This document shows positions 8,003 to 17,076 of a stretch of DNA of 64,000 bases, piece by piece (positions within the stretch are counted from its first letter, which is position 1; every line of letters starts with the position of its first letter). The position numbers were made by a program, and so were the translations under genes. Source of the stretch: JAEZPW01 sp035629075 (GTDB taxonomy: Bacteria; Acidobacteriota; Terriglobia; Terriglobales; Acidobacteriaceae); NCBI GenBank assembly GCA_035629075.1, contig DASPIK010000086.1, positions 66,940 through 130,939 on the forward strand, read 5' to 3'. The notes under the pieces were generated by a model, which saw only the letters and a list, made by a program, of their open reading frames with translations, had not been told where the DNA came from and did no database searches.

Positions 8003-9298
8003 TCAGCAGGAATAGACTCGGCCATTCGTGAGTCTATGTTGCAGCATGGAAGCGATCTGGTCCACATCGGTTGGACCTATGTTGCAGACGAGGCGATGAT
8101 CCAAAAATGCCGACTTGTTACTGCCCACGGCGTCGCGTCGAACCTGAACCAGGAGGCCCTGAACAGCAACTGGGTCGAACTTGGCGGGGGTGAGGCGAAC
8201 GATTTCCGTAAGAGTTTCGCCCACCGCCAGCGGGTGCCTGTACGGACGCTCGCTCGTCATGGCGTCGAAAGTATCCGCCACACTGATCAGGCGAACCGCG
8301 ATTGGCAGTTCCTCGCCACGCACGTGATCCGGGTAGCCCGACCCGTCGGCCCGCTCATGATGCCATCGAACAACGTCAGGAATCTTGGGCCATGGGAAGT
8401 CCACTCCCGAAACGATCCGATGTCCAACGACGGTATGGTCGGCCATCTCGCGGAACTCTTCTGCGTCCAGCGCAGCGGGCTTGCTGAAGATGTGATTGTC
8501 GACTGCGACCTTGCCAATGTCGTGCAGGTAACCAGCAGCCTTTATCCCGGAGATGTCCGTCGGCCCCAGTCCGATCGCTTCTGCAATCGCAGCCGCGTAG
8601 CGGCCCACGCGCAACGAGTGCCCGTGCACGCTGACGTGCTTGATATCGATAGCTGCCGCGAAAGCTTCCAACGCGTTGTCGTAGAACTTGTGTATAGAAC
8701 CGAGCAGACGAAGGTTTTCCGTAACGCGATACTCGAGCGACTGCTTCAGTGCATGGTTCTGAACCGCGACAGCGACATAGTTCGACAAAAGCGCCAAAGC
8801 CCCTAACTCATCCGCGTCGTAAGTCGAGTTGTCTTCCCGGCGGCCCAACGCAATCGCACCCACAAGCTTGCCTCCGACGCGCAAAGGCGCGAGACAGCGG
8901 AACAGTTCAGGCGCGACGTTGCCATTCTTGGTGAAAAAATTGGCGTAGCTGTCTCGTTCCAGACCAACGGGGGAGCGCAGAATAGCCAGTGCGTGCACAT
9001 GCTTCGGCAGCAGCGGAATCATTGCGACATCTGGGAAAGGCACGAAGCCCTGCGCCGCAAGCGACGTGAGCATTGCGGGCTTGTCGCTGAAGGTGAACAG
9101 GACACCTTCACGCGCACCGAGAGCCTCGCGCAGACGCGCCAGCATCACGCTCGCGGTCTCAGAAAAATCACGGTCAGCCGTGATTTCGCTACCGAGATCT
9201 GAGAGCGCTCCAAACGTGAGGAGGAGCCGCCGAAAGTTTTGTCGCGTCACCGGCACTCGATCGAGGCGGGAGACGCCAGAGCAAGTTGAGGGTATCAC
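8003..9298 (-). CDS. GAF-HD-GYP protein, probable cyclic-di-GMP phosphodiesterase
   Basis: HD-GYP enzymes hydrolyse cyclic di-GMP. The 431-residue product has a GAF-like sensory domain at about residues 30-190 and a complete HD-GYP domain at about 210-410. The metal-binding residues are present: HD at 259-260 in YLHDIGK, the HH pair at 313-314, and the DGSGYP signature with GYP at 321-323, followed by a VADTFDAMTSERPYR segment. There is no transmembrane helix or signal peptide, so it acts in the cytoplasm and the GAF domain may sense a small ligand. The start is a GTG at 9298 with no obvious ribosome binding site; a GTG at 9250 is an alternative. With a PilZ-like gene and a chemosensory operon further on, it points to cyclic-di-GMP control of surface behaviour. 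Confidence 0.9.
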   Translation of the reverse strand: MIPSTCSGVSRLDRVPVTRQNFRRLLLTFGALSDLGSEITADRDFSETASVMLARLREALGAREGVLFTFSDKPAMLTSLAAQGFVPFPDVAMIPLLPKHVHALAILRSPVGLERDSYANFFTKNGNVAPELFRCLAPLRVGGKLVGAIALGRREDNSTYDADELGALALLSNYVAVAVQNHALKQSLEYRVTENLRLLGSIHKFYDNALEAFAAAIDIKHVSVHGHSLRVGRYAAAIAEAIGLGPTDISGIKAAGYLHDIGKVAVDNHIFSKPAALDAEEFREMADHTVVGHRIVSGVDFPWPKIPDVVRWHHERADGSGYPDHVRGEELPIAVRLISVADTFDAMTSERPYRHPLAVGETLTEIVRLTPAKFDPVAVQGLLVQVRRDAVGSNKSAFLDHRLVCNIGPTDVDQIASMLQHRLTNGRVYSC

Positions 9299-9443
9299 GA
9301 CTTTCGTAACCCGGAAGAGCGTGGCACACGCCTGCTATTAGTGAGTTTGGTGCGCCGCCAACCCATGGGCTCCAGATTGTTTTGCTCCGTTCCGGCTGCT
9401 CACGGCATCTGTACTTACTTGATTTCTCGAGCGGGCAGGTGAA

Positions 9444-10415
9444 ATGAAGATCGCGAACGACGTCACGGAATTGATCGGACGTACACCCCTGGTGTACTTG
9501 AACAAGATCACCGAAGGATGCCACGCCCGGGTTGCGGCGAAACTGGAAAGCTTCAATCCGTGCAACAGCGTCAAGGACCGAATCGGCGTAAGCATGGTTC
9601 GCGAAGCGGAGCGCGCGGGTACCATCCAGCCGGGTAAGACAGTTCTTGTCGAGCCAACAAGCGGCAATACTGGGATTGCGCTGGCGTTCGTGGCGGCAGC
9701 GCGAGGGTATCGACTCATTCTGACCATGCCTGAAACAATGAGCCTCGAACGCCGGGTTCTGCTACGTGCGATGGGCGCGGAAGTGGTCCTTACGCCTGGC
9801 CCGAAGGGCATGAAGGGCGCGATCGCAAAAGCACAGGAAATCTTGGGCGAAACCCCAAACGCCTACATGCTGCAGCAGTTCGACAATTCGGCGAACCCGC
9901 AAATTCACCGCGAGACGACTGGACCTGAGATTTGGGAAGACACTGACGGCAAAGTCGATATCCTGGTCTCCGGGGTTGGGACGGGTGGAACCCTGACCGG
10001 TGTTGGCGAGTACATCAGGCCCAAGAAGCCGGACTTTAAGATCGTGGCGGTGGAGCCTGAGGAGAGCCCGGTCATCTCCGGAGGGCAGCCCGGACCACAC
10101 AAGATTCAGGGGATCGGGGCCGGATTCATTCCCAAGAACCTGCGGACCGAGTTTATCGACGAGATCATCAGGGTCGATGCCGAACAGTCGGTTGAAATGG
10201 CACGCCGCCTGGCCAAAGAAGAGGGCCTGCTTGTTGGAATTTCGTGTGGAGCAGCAGCGGTAGCAGCGGTACAGGTAGCACAACGTCCCGAAAACGCCGG
10301 AAAACTAATCGTCGTCGTACTTCCTGATTTCGGCGAGCGTTATCTCACGAGCGTGCTCTTTTCGCAACTGCGAGAGGAAGCTTTACGCATGGAAACGGTC
10401 GAGGTGCTCGTCTAG
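9444..10415 (+). CDS. cysK: Cysteine synthase A (O-acetylserine sulfhydrylase)
   Basis: CysK makes L-cysteine from O-acetylserine and sulfide with pyridoxal phosphate in the cytoplasm. The 323-residue length is typical. The PLP lysine is K44 in NSVKDRIG, the substrate loop is PTSGNTGIAL (from residue 71), and the phosphate-binding glycine loop is VSGVGTGGTLTGVGEY. IVVVLPDFGERYLTS near the C-terminus is standard for CysK. GCAGGTGAA precedes the ATG. A strong terminator follows. The gene stands alone between a divergently transcribed HD-GYP gene and a convergent receiver-like gene. Confidence 0.95.
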   Translation: MKIANDVTELIGRTPLVYLNKITEGCHARVAAKLESFNPCNSVKDRIGVSMVREAERAGTIQPGKTVLVEPTSGNTGIALAFVAAARGYRLILTMPETMSLERRVLLRAMGAEVVLTPGPKGMKGAIAKAQEILGETPNAYMLQQFDNSANPQIHRETTGPEIWEDTDGKVDILVSGVGTGGTLTGVGEYIRPKKPDFKIVAVEPEESPVISGGQPGPHKIQGIGAGFIPKNLRTEFIDEIIRVDAEQSVEMARRLAKEEGLLVGISCGAAAVAAVQVAQRPENAGKLIVVVLPDFGERYLTSVLFSQLREEALRMETVEVLV

Positions 10416-10445
10416 CGAAGCGCCCGTACAAAATCCGCAACACGA

Positions 10446-10473
10446 AAGCGGCAGCTCGCGTGAGCTGCCGCTT
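10446..10473. terminator. Bidirectional terminator between cysK and the receiver-like gene
   Basis: AAGCGGCAGCTC pairs perfectly with GAGCTGCCGCTT around GCGT, with a pyrimidine-rich stretch after it. It lies between convergent genes. Confidence 0.85.
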
Positions 10474-10505
10474 CCCTTCTGAGCCACAACTTCTAGCCAC
10501 AAGTT

Positions 10506-10859
10506 CTAATATGTTTGACTGCCCGACAGGACGGCTGCAATCTTCTGTAGCAACGCTTCCGATGTGATCTGCGCATCGTCGCAGGTGCAAATCCCTGTCG
10601 AGGGATCGAACTTGTCGCAGCATATGAAGATGACGGGCACGTGGATGTCCGCCCTGGCGCGCTCGATTAGAATTCGCTCTGCATGTGCGGAGACTCCCAC
10701 CAGTAAAAGGTCGAAACTACGAGTTGACAGCAAATTGATTGCCTTGACCGGCTGTGCAGCACTCGTTACAGAGTAGCCGGCCTTTGTAAGGAGGACATGA
10801 CGGTTTGTCAGCAACCTTGGATTGTGTCCCAGCGAAAGGATTGAACGTGGCCCGTGCAT
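10506..10859 (-). CDS. Stand-alone degenerate receiver domain (pseudo-response regulator)
   Basis: The 117-residue product follows the fold pattern of a CheY-like receiver: a hydrophobic first strand (SILSLGHNP), LLTKAGYSVTSA after helix 1, an FDLLLVGV third strand, and PVIFICC as the fourth strand. The phosphorylation chemistry is gone. The acidic pair that should follow strand 1 is Gly-His, and the acceptor Asp after strand 3 is Gly. The usual Lys at strand 5 is not evident. A Cys-rich loop (ICCDKFDPSTGICTCDD) is unusual and could bind a metal. It cannot be a normal phosphorylated regulator and may be a protein-interaction module. The start could also be a GTG at 10868. It has no kinase neighbour. 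Confidence 0.65.
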   Translation of the reverse strand: MHGPRSILSLGHNPRLLTNRHVLLTKAGYSVTSAAQPVKAINLLSTRSFDLLLVGVSAHAERILIERARADIHVPVIFICCDKFDPSTGICTCDDAQITSEALLQKIAAVLSGSQTY

Positions 10860-10980
10860 ACATCGCACCCGACTGCATAAAGATTAGGGCAGTATAGCTG
10901 CTGAGGAATATAGGTGCGCGCCCTTATTCACCTTATAAGGTAATTTGCTCGTTGGGAGTAAGGCTCGGGTTCTTTTCAGA

Positions 10981-11694
10981 TCAGAAGTGCGCTTGAAGGT
11001 CCGAAAAACGATCAACGATCAGCAGCCTGCCTTCCACGTTGTCGGTTAGCACCTTGCCTTGTTCCAGAACCCAAGTCATGTCGTGGGGAATGAACACGGC
11101 ATTCAGTCCAACAGCAAGTGCAGGATTGATGTCTGACTTGGGGCTATTGCCGACCATCCATGTATTGTCCGCGGCCAGACCGTACTTCTCGACAATAGAT
11201 CTGTACGTGGGCGGATCCTTCTCAGCTACTATCTCCACAGCCGAGAAGTAGTCCTTCACGCCGGAGCGCTCGACTTTGGCGGACTGCTCGGTGATGTTGC
11301 CTTTGGTCATCATGATCAGGTGGTGCCGCCCAGAGAGATACTGCAGCGTTTCAGGCACTCCTTCGAACATCTCAATCGGATGCTCGGCGATCATGTGGGC
11401 GAAACTGTGAATGGTTTCGTGCAGCGCGGGCGTAATCGGCTCGACTGAAAGCCGCTCGAATGTCCGCATAAGGGCATGCGCGAAACTATGTAATCCGTAG
11501 CCGTGGCTGATGATGCATTCGCGCTCAACGTCATTGAGCACAGCTCGAACTTCCTCGCGCGTGTATTCCTGGTGATTCAAGAACGAGATGAATTCGGCGA
11601 TGGCGCGCTCGAAATAGATGTTGTTGGCCCACAGCGTATCGTCGGCATCGATCAGCAGGGTCTGCCTGCCGTTGCTTTTTTCGTTCGTTCCCAT
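10981..11694 (-). CDS. HAD-superfamily hydrolase, probable phosphatase
   Basis: The 237-residue product is a HAD hydrolase. Motif I is LLIDADDTLW, with the nucleophile Asp and the general acid Asp two residues on. Motif II is MMTKGN. Motif III/IV is the Lys of VAEKDPPTYRSI and MVGNSPKSDI. An alpha-helical C1 cap occupies about residues 25-110. The sequence resembles the group of HAD proteins with DADDTLW and a GNS(P)KSDI motif, whose substrates are not well known; a phosphorylated small metabolite is likely. The chosen ATG at 11694 has GGA 7 bases upstream; ATGs at 11712-11715 are alternatives. It is transcribed divergently from the DUF4097 gene, with about 170 bases between the starts. Confidence 0.82.
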   Translation of the reverse strand: MGTNEKSNGRQTLLIDADDTLWANNIYFERAIAEFISFLNHQEYTREEVRAVLNDVERECIISHGYGLHSFAHALMRTFERLSVEPITPALHETIHSFAHMIAEHPIEMFEGVPETLQYLSGRHHLIMMTKGNITEQSAKVERSGVKDYFSAVEIVAEKDPPTYRSIVEKYGLAADNTWMVGNSPKSDINPALAVGLNAVFIPHDMTWVLEQGKVLTDNVEGRLLIVDRFSDLQAHF

Positions 11695-11867
11695 TGTGAT
11701 TCCAGCTTTCATCATAAAGGACGATGCGAGCACCTGCATCTGGATGTTTCTCACTTCGGAGCCGGCGCATACGGCCAAACAGGCACAGGGCCGGGACTTA
11801 CCCGGCAGGACGAGCAAAGCTCACCAAATCCGTAGGTACCCGTCTATCTCTCTGCAAGGAGGCAGTG

Positions 11868-12704
11868 ATGCATAAGCGTAGATCAACATGGATGGGAGCG
11901 GTAATCGGTACAATTTTCGCGCTCACCTTTTCGCTGGGCGCGCATGCCGAGGATCTCCGTGAAGAGTTCCACCAGACGTATCCACTTGCGGCCAACGGGC
12001 AAGTTTCACTCGCTAATATCAACGGCAACGTGCAGGTCACGGCATGGGACCGCAATGAAGTGAAGGTGGACGCAGTCAAGCACGCCTCCACCGCCGAGAA
12101 GTTGCAGGAAGCGAAGATCGTCGTTGACACCAAGACGGATTCCATCGCCATAAAGACCGAGTACCCTCGCGATCGCCGGAATTACAGCAATCCTGCGAGT
12201 GTGGATTACATGTTGACAGTGCCGCGTAATGCGAAGCTGCACAAAATAGACCTGATCAATGGCGATCTTACGATCGATGGCATTACCAACGACATTCGCG
12301 CGAACTCGATCAACGGAAAGGTGAATGCCCGTGGACTGACCGGGCGCCTCGATCTCTCGACGGTTAACGGTAAGGTGTCGGCCAGTTTCGTCCGTCTGGG
12401 TGCGAACAATGTTCGACTGCATTCCGTCAATGGTCCACTAGAAGTAGTGTTGCCTTCTGATGTGCAAGCCGAAATCCATGCTTCAACCCTCAACGGCAGT
12501 ATCAGCAATGAATATGGCCTGAAGATCAGTCACCGGCGTTTTGTAGGTCACGACCTACGAGGCAAACTCGGGAACGGCGGCACGCTCGTCTCGCTGAAGA
12601 ATGTGAACGGAAGTATCACGGTGCGTCACGCTTCCGACGGCAAGCCCTTGAGCAAGGCCACCAGTTTGGGATCCCCGGACACCACGGAAGAATCGAAATT
12701 GTAG
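11868..12704 (+). CDS. Exported DUF4097-family beta-helix-like protein
   Basis: A perfect AAGGAGG lies 5 bases before the ATG at 11868. The 278-residue product has a signal peptide (about residues 1-26, ending GAHAED) and then repeating short beta-strand units of the form NGxVxV (SLANINGNVQV, DLINGDLTIDG, SINGKVNARG, STVNGKVSAS, STLNGSISNE, KNVNGSITV). This is the DUF4097/DUF4098 pattern, predicted to form a right-handed beta-helix or stacked strands. Members are envelope proteins of unknown function, often near anti-sigma factors. Here there is no sigma factor next to it. The protein is probably periplasmic or surface-exposed. Confidence 0.85.
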   Translation: MHKRRSTWMGAVIGTIFALTFSLGAHAEDLREEFHQTYPLAANGQVSLANINGNVQVTAWDRNEVKVDAVKHASTAEKLQEAKIVVDTKTDSIAIKTEYPRDRRNYSNPASVDYMLTVPRNAKLHKIDLINGDLTIDGITNDIRANSINGKVNARGLTGRLDLSTVNGKVSASFVRLGANNVRLHSVNGPLEVVLPSDVQAEIHASTLNGSISNEYGLKISHRRFVGHDLRGKLGNGGTLVSLKNVNGSITVRHASDGKPLSKATSLGSPDTTEESKL

Positions 12705-12867
12705 GGACTGAATAGGCACTATCAACTTCGGCTACGGCCGAAAGTCGGGCCATGGCCTCCGACGCGGCCGCAAGATACGGTCCTCGCCCCAGGGCTGTAT
12801 CAAGCGGTCGCGACGGGAAAATGTCTGATCAGGGGTACAATGTCTCGGCCCGACGCGACGGGTCGCC

Positions 12868-13575
12868 TTACTTCCTTCCGATCATTAGCAGCGCACCGAT
12901 TCTCTTGAAGTCCCGCAGCTCTTCTGCGCTCGCGAACCACTTACCCGTGTACTCATCCGGAGTAGGTGTCAGATCGGGTATGCGCTTGGCCTGAACGGAA
13001 GCAAAGCTGTGCTTCCTGAGCAGGTCGAGGTACTCCTGCTCGGACCGTACCTGTACCGGCACCTTAAGTTCGCTCACCCACCTTAGGGAGTATGGATTGT
13101 CCTTGTACAGGTTGATGAGGATGAACAATTCCCCACCCGGCGCGAGGACGCGCAATAACTCATCCAGTGCCTTGTCCTGATCTGCGTAGTAGTAGAACGA
13201 CTCGATGGAGAGCACGCGATCAAAGAAGTTGTCCTGCCAAGGAATCTGCTCGGCCGAACCCCAAACGTACATCACGTTCTCGAATTCGCGAGACTGTGCC
13301 CGGGCGCGACGCACCATCTCGTCGGACACGTCGAGCCCGACGACCTGTCCGGCATCTCCGCTGCCCTCGCCCACCATTCGAGCCATGATCCGAGTGGCCC
13401 ACCCCGACCCGCAACCGAGGTCCAGTACGCGATGGCCGGGTTTCAGGCCCATCAACTGGATTGTCTGCTCGGCAATGCTGATGTGGTGTCGCTCCATTTC
13501 TTCGCCACGGCCCTCTTCGGCCCAGCGGTTGAACTCCTGCTGTAGACGCTCGTTCGGGGACTTCGGATCCGGCAT
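12868..13575 (-). CDS. Class I SAM-dependent methyltransferase
   Basis: The 235-residue product has the class I Rossmann signature. Motif I is VLDLGCGSGWATR, motif II's acidic residue is in VVGLDVSDEMV, and motif III is VLSIESFYYY, with the post-motif LLRVLAPGGELFI. The arrangement resembles UbiE/Mgtp-type small-molecule methyltransferases, and the substrate cannot be told. GGAGG stands 8 bases before the ATG at 13575. The gene is divergent from the zinc-ribbon/permease pair, with about 50 bases between starts, so the promoters probably overlap. The N-terminal 40 residues are polar and contain a HHIS motif before the fold begins. Confidence 0.88.
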   Translation of the reverse strand: MPDPKSPNERLQQEFNRWAEEGRGEEMERHHISIAEQTIQLMGLKPGHRVLDLGCGSGWATRIMARMVGEGSGDAGQVVGLDVSDEMVRRARAQSREFENVMYVWGSAEQIPWQDNFFDRVLSIESFYYYADQDKALDELLRVLAPGGELFILINLYKDNPYSLRWVSELKVPVQVRSEQEYLDLLRKHSFASVQAKRIPDLTPTPDEYTGKWFASAEELRDFKRIGALLMIGRK

Positions 13576-13626
13576 CTTGCAACCTCCACGCGATTTAAAA
13601 CTTCTATGCTACAGTTGCCGTCCGCT

Positions 13627-13824
13627 ATGGCTCAATCTCCGCCTCAGTCGCACACCGGGCCTGATCCTTCGCCTGCAGAGCGCAAGGACGCAACAGGCGG
13701 TCTGTACTGCCCTCGCTGCGCCCGCGAGGTCGACGATCCCCTAACATGCGGAGACTGCTCCGCTGTGATTTGCCGAGTGTGCGGAACGCCGCTCGAGTCG
13801 CCTGACGACCTCGCCTTTGGATAA
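13627..13824 (+). CDS. Small zinc-ribbon protein
   Basis: The 65-residue protein has a 25-residue Pro/Ser-rich N-terminus followed by a cysteine-rich module: CPRC, CGDC and CRVC with a final C-G-T-P turn. That makes six or more cysteines, enough for one or two zinc sites. No known function. The gene ends 3 bases before the ATG of the amino-acid permease and is read in the same direction, so translation is probably coupled. An in-frame ATG at 13606 is an alternative start. A zinc-ribbon protein coupled to a permease could be a regulatory partner, but that is inference from position only. Confidence 0.65.
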   Translation: MAQSPPQSHTGPDPSPAERKDATGGLYCPRCAREVDDPLTCGDCSAVICRVCGTPLESPDDLAFG

Positions 13825-13827
13825 CAC

Positions 13828-15276
13828 ATGAGCATGCCACGTGCCGCCTCTTCCCAACCAACGCCGTCACTAGGCGTAGTGGAAGGTTCCCGGCCTGGCC
13901 TCGTTCGCGGTCTCTCCCTGCTCGACTCTGTGCTCCTGCTGTGCGGCGGCATCATTGGCTCCGGAATCTTTTTGACGGCCGGGCAGATCGCAGAGCAGGT
14001 GCGCACGCCTGGCCTCTTCCTGCTCGTGTGGGTAGCGGGAGGCATGATCAGTCTGCTTGCCTGTTTCGCATTCGCCGAACTGGGTTCAATGTTCCCCAGC
14101 GCAGGTGGCCAGTACGTCTACCTTCGCGAAGCATACGGCGAGTTCTGGGCTTTCCTTTATGGCTGGATGAACTTTGCCGTCAGTGGCGCCGGTACGATCG
14201 CCGCTCTGGCCGTTGGATTCGCCGAATACTTCGGCGTGCTCATTCCGGTCTTCAGCGCGCGAATTCCTGTAGCACATATCGGCGGTTGGGCCTTCACTCG
14301 GGGCCACGCCGTAGCAATCGCATCAATCGTCGTCCTTACCGCGATTAACGTGCTTGGGTTGCGTCGCGCAGCGCTGTTTCAAAATGTCGCCACGTTCCTG
14401 AAATTTGCAGCCATAGCCATCTTTGTGGCGCTGGGATTTCTGATTGGGAAGGGTTCCTGGTCGAACTTCACCGCACCCGCCGAACCGAATGTTGGCGTAT
14501 CGCCATTCGCAGCGTTTGGCGTTGCACTGATCGCCGTCTTCTGGGCTTACGATGGCTGGGTTTACATCACCTGGGTTGCTGGCGAGGTAAAGGACCCGCG
14601 GCGGAATGTCCCACGCGCCCTCGTTATCGGGGTGATCGTGGTCGGAGTGCTCTACATCGCACTAAACGCGGTCTATCTGTACGCCCTTCCCGTGGCTCGG
14701 ATCGCCGGCGAGACAACGATTGCGCAGACAGCCGCTGTCAGCCTCTTCTCACCTGATGCTGCCGGTTGGCTCGCGGCTATGATCGCGGTGTCGTGCTTCG
14801 GCGCAATGTCCAGCGGGATTCTGTGCTACGCGCGCGTGTATTACGCGATGGCAATGGACGGAACTTTCTTCCGCAGTATGGCATACGTCCATCCGCGCTA
14901 CCGCACGCCGTCGTTCAGCCTTGTCGTGCAGGGAATCTGGACGGTCGTGCTGGCGCTCAGCGGAACGTACGAGCAACTGTTCACCTACACCATGTTCATG
15001 ATGGTGCTGTCCTACGTGGCCACTGTCGCCGGTTTGTTCGTTCTGCGGTACAAGCGTCCCGATGCTCCCCGCCCCTACCGATGCAGCGGATACCCTTGGG
15101 TTCCGGCTCTATACATCCTTATCGGCGGGGCATGGGCCCTCAACGCCGCAGTCGAACGCCCGACCGAGGCGGTCGCTGGAATAGCCATTTGCCTGATCGG
15201 TGTGCCCGGCTATCTGTATTGGCGTCGCCGTTCACAGGCCAGGCCAGTCGCCCTCCCGGAAAGCACTCAGCCGTAA
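13828..15276 (+). CDS. APC-superfamily amino acid permease
   Basis: The 482-residue product has about 12 hydrophobic segments. The signature unwound helix 1 is GIIGSGIFLTAGQIA near residue 40, where the substrate amino and carboxyl groups bind in LeuT-fold APC carriers. FAELGSMFPSAGGQYVYLREA follows in helix 2/3, which is typical of the LAT/APA-like group (L-amino acid or polyamine exchangers). It sits in the inner membrane and moves amino acids. The substrate cannot be fixed by eye. It directly follows, and is probably coupled to, the small zinc-ribbon gene. Confidence 0.9.
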   Translation: MSMPRAASSQPTPSLGVVEGSRPGLVRGLSLLDSVLLLCGGIIGSGIFLTAGQIAEQVRTPGLFLLVWVAGGMISLLACFAFAELGSMFPSAGGQYVYLREAYGEFWAFLYGWMNFAVSGAGTIAALAVGFAEYFGVLIPVFSARIPVAHIGGWAFTRGHAVAIASIVVLTAINVLGLRRAALFQNVATFLKFAAIAIFVALGFLIGKGSWSNFTAPAEPNVGVSPFAAFGVALIAVFWAYDGWVYITWVAGEVKDPRRNVPRALVIGVIVVGVLYIALNAVYLYALPVARIAGETTIAQTAAVSLFSPDAAGWLAAMIAVSCFGAMSSGILCYARVYYAMAMDGTFFRSMAYVHPRYRTPSFSLVVQGIWTVVLALSGTYEQLFTYTMFMMVLSYVATVAGLFVLRYKRPDAPRPYRCSGYPWVPALYILIGGAWALNAAVERPTEAVAGIAICLIGVPGYLYWRRRSQARPVALPESTQP

Positions 15277-15349
15277 CTCGAAGAAGAGACGCGGTGTTCG
15301 AGAGACAAAGCGCAAACCCCGCGCCCGCACGCCTCATCTTCTACAACCA

Positions 15350-16138
15350 ATGCCCAGCGAAGTTCAGACCTGCACATCGGGCGCTCCTTGCCCCGCTGAC
15401 TATGATCGCTTTGCCTCCATCTACAACAGTTGGATGGCAGAGGATTTCTGCATGCGCGCGTGGCTGGTGATCGAGAGCCTCGTGCTACAAACGCTCAACC
15501 CGGGCGCTAAGATTCTGGACCTTTGTTGCGGAACCGGGCACATGGCTCGGCTTCTTCTCAACTCTGGTTTTCAGGTGACGGGTATCGATGCCTCCGACGA
15601 AATGCTCACTTTCTCTCGGCAAAATGCTCCGGCAGCGACCTTCGTGCGGGCGGATGCTCGCGCATTCGATCTCGCCTTATTGGGACAAACCCGGTCGTTC
15701 GACGCCGTGATATCCACCTTCAACAGCTTCGCACATCTGCCGACCACGGCGGACTTATCGCTTGTCTTTCGCAATGTTCGCGATTGTCTCCATTCGGGTG
15801 CTCCGTTCCTTTTCGACATCAATATGGAGGAGGCTTACTTTTCGAGGTGGCACGGATCGTTCGGCCTGGTTGCTGATGACCGGGCCTGCGTAGTTCAACC
15901 CAGCTACGATCATCAGCAGCGCATCGCCACAAATCGCATAACAATTTTCGAAACTCAGTCGCCGCACTCCCATTCATATTCCCGATCAGAGTTCACGATC
16001 ACGCAGAAGTGCCATTCGGAGTCCGATCTGCGCGCAGGCCTGCATTGCGGAGGGTTCGCGACTGTGCAGGCTTTCGATGCTGAACGTGATCTGGGAATGA
16101 TTGGCGAAGCAGGCAGAACTTTTTTTCTGTGCCGCTAA
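15350..16138 (+). CDS. Class I SAM-dependent methyltransferase
   Basis: The 262-residue product begins MPSEVQTC and contains YDRFASIYN, a common opening of UbiE-like methyltransferases. The SAM-binding motif I is ILDLCCGTGHMARLL; VTGIDASDEML and FDAVISTFNSFAHL are motifs II and III. The C-terminal half, with FDINMEEAYFSRW, matches a family of small-molecule methyltransferases of unassigned substrate. The start at 15350 lacks a clear ribosome binding site; a longer in-frame start overlapping the permease gene would add a basic, unstructured stretch and is less likely. It is distinct in sequence from the methyltransferase at 12868-13575. Confidence 0.85.
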   Translation: MPSEVQTCTSGAPCPADYDRFASIYNSWMAEDFCMRAWLVIESLVLQTLNPGAKILDLCCGTGHMARLLLNSGFQVTGIDASDEMLTFSRQNAPAATFVRADARAFDLALLGQTRSFDAVISTFNSFAHLPTTADLSLVFRNVRDCLHSGAPFLFDINMEEAYFSRWHGSFGLVADDRACVVQPSYDHQQRIATNRITIFETQSPHSHSYSRSEFTITQKCHSESDLRAGLHCGGFATVQAFDAERDLGMIGEAGRTFFLCR

Positions 16139-16177
16139 TCCCATCTCGATGCGGTAAGCTTCTACGGGACGGAACGT

Positions 16178-16633
16178 ATGGTCTACCGCTCAAAAAAAGA
16201 CACGCGCAGCATCGCTGTGCTGTGCATCGCCCTTCTGGTTCCATTTGTAGCGGCTATCGTTCAGTTTGCGTCGCGAACCCACTGGGCTAGCGGACTCGTG
16301 CTGCTGATGTTCGATCTCTGCATCGTGAGCGTCAGCTTCCCTCTGGTGTATGAGCTAACAGGGTCCATGCTTCACGTGCGCAGCGGCATGCTGCGGTGGC
16401 AGATTCCGTTCGAGGACATTCTCGCGGTTATCCCCACCCGCAATTCACGCAGTTCCCCGGCGTGGTCCCGTGATCGCCTGCTAATCGCTTATCGAAAGAA
16501 TCGGAAACTCATGCCCCTGATGATCTCGCCCGAGCGGCAGCAGGAATTCATCCAGGAGATCACCGGCAAAATTCCCGCCCTGCAGTTTGACGGTAAGGGC
16601 TACGCGAGAGCAGACGCATTCGTCTCGTTATAA
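16178..16633 (+). CDS. Membrane protein with a PH-like domain
   Basis: The 151-residue protein has two N-terminal transmembrane helices (about residues 12-30 and 38-58) followed by a small beta-rich domain: MLHVRSGMLRWQIPFEDILAVIPTRNSR, then LLIAYRKNRKLMPLMISPE. This is the pattern of bacterial PH (bPH/DUF1200-like) membrane proteins, where the strand pair LxVRSG...IPFEDI is diagnostic. The function is unknown; the domain probably faces the cytoplasm. It begins 40 bases after the preceding methyltransferase and may share its transcript. Confidence 0.75.
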   Translation: MVYRSKKDTRSIAVLCIALLVPFVAAIVQFASRTHWASGLVLLMFDLCIVSVSFPLVYELTGSMLHVRSGMLRWQIPFEDILAVIPTRNSRSSPAWSRDRLLIAYRKNRKLMPLMISPERQQEFIQEITGKIPALQFDGKGYARADAFVSL

Positions 16634-16725
16634 AGGACTGCTGCTATTTCAGCTTTCGCCCGATCGGCTTACAATCACTTCACCACACAGTCCAGATATG
16701 GCTTGATAATAATTTCAGATCGCCT

Positions 16726-17076
16726 ATGAGTCGCCTTTACACCCCGTTTGTCACCATCGGCCTGCTTGTCATATCGAACGTCTTCATGACTTTCGCCTGG
16801 TACGGTCACCTAAAGCACAGAAATGTGCCGCTGCTGAAAGTCATTCTCATCAGCTGGGGAATCGCTCTTTTCGAATACTGTTTCCAAGTGCCGGCGAACC
16901 GCTGGGGTTATGGCCGCTTCAACGCCGCCCAACTAAAGACGCTGCAGGAAGTGATCACGCTGACGGTGTTCTCGGTTTTCTCGATCACATACCTTGGTGA
17001 AAGCTTTCACTGGAAGTACGCCGTCGGATTCGCGCTGATCGTGCTGGCTGTCTTCATCATCTTCAAAGAGTGGTAA
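16726..17076 (+). CDS. DUF486 family small membrane protein (DMT-like)
   Basis: The 116-residue product has four hydrophobic segments with the DUF486 marks FMTFAWYGHLK near the first helix, ISWGIALFEYCFQVPANRWGY in the middle, and LGESFHWKYAVGFALIVLAVFIIFK at the end. DUF486 proteins are half-size relatives of drug/metabolite (DMT) transporters and probably dimerise in the inner membrane. No substrate is known. It stands alone, with 92 bases before it and over 230 bases after it. Confidence 0.88.
   Translation: MSRLYTPFVTIGLLVISNVFMTFAWYGHLKHRNVPLLKVILISWGIALFEYCFQVPANRWGYGRFNAAQLKTLQEVITLTVFSVFSITYLGESFHWKYAVGFALIVLAVFIIFKEW

Noticed and set aside
9762..10283. 173-residue minus-strand frame within cysK
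   Set aside because: It is antisense to a conserved enzyme and has no signature.
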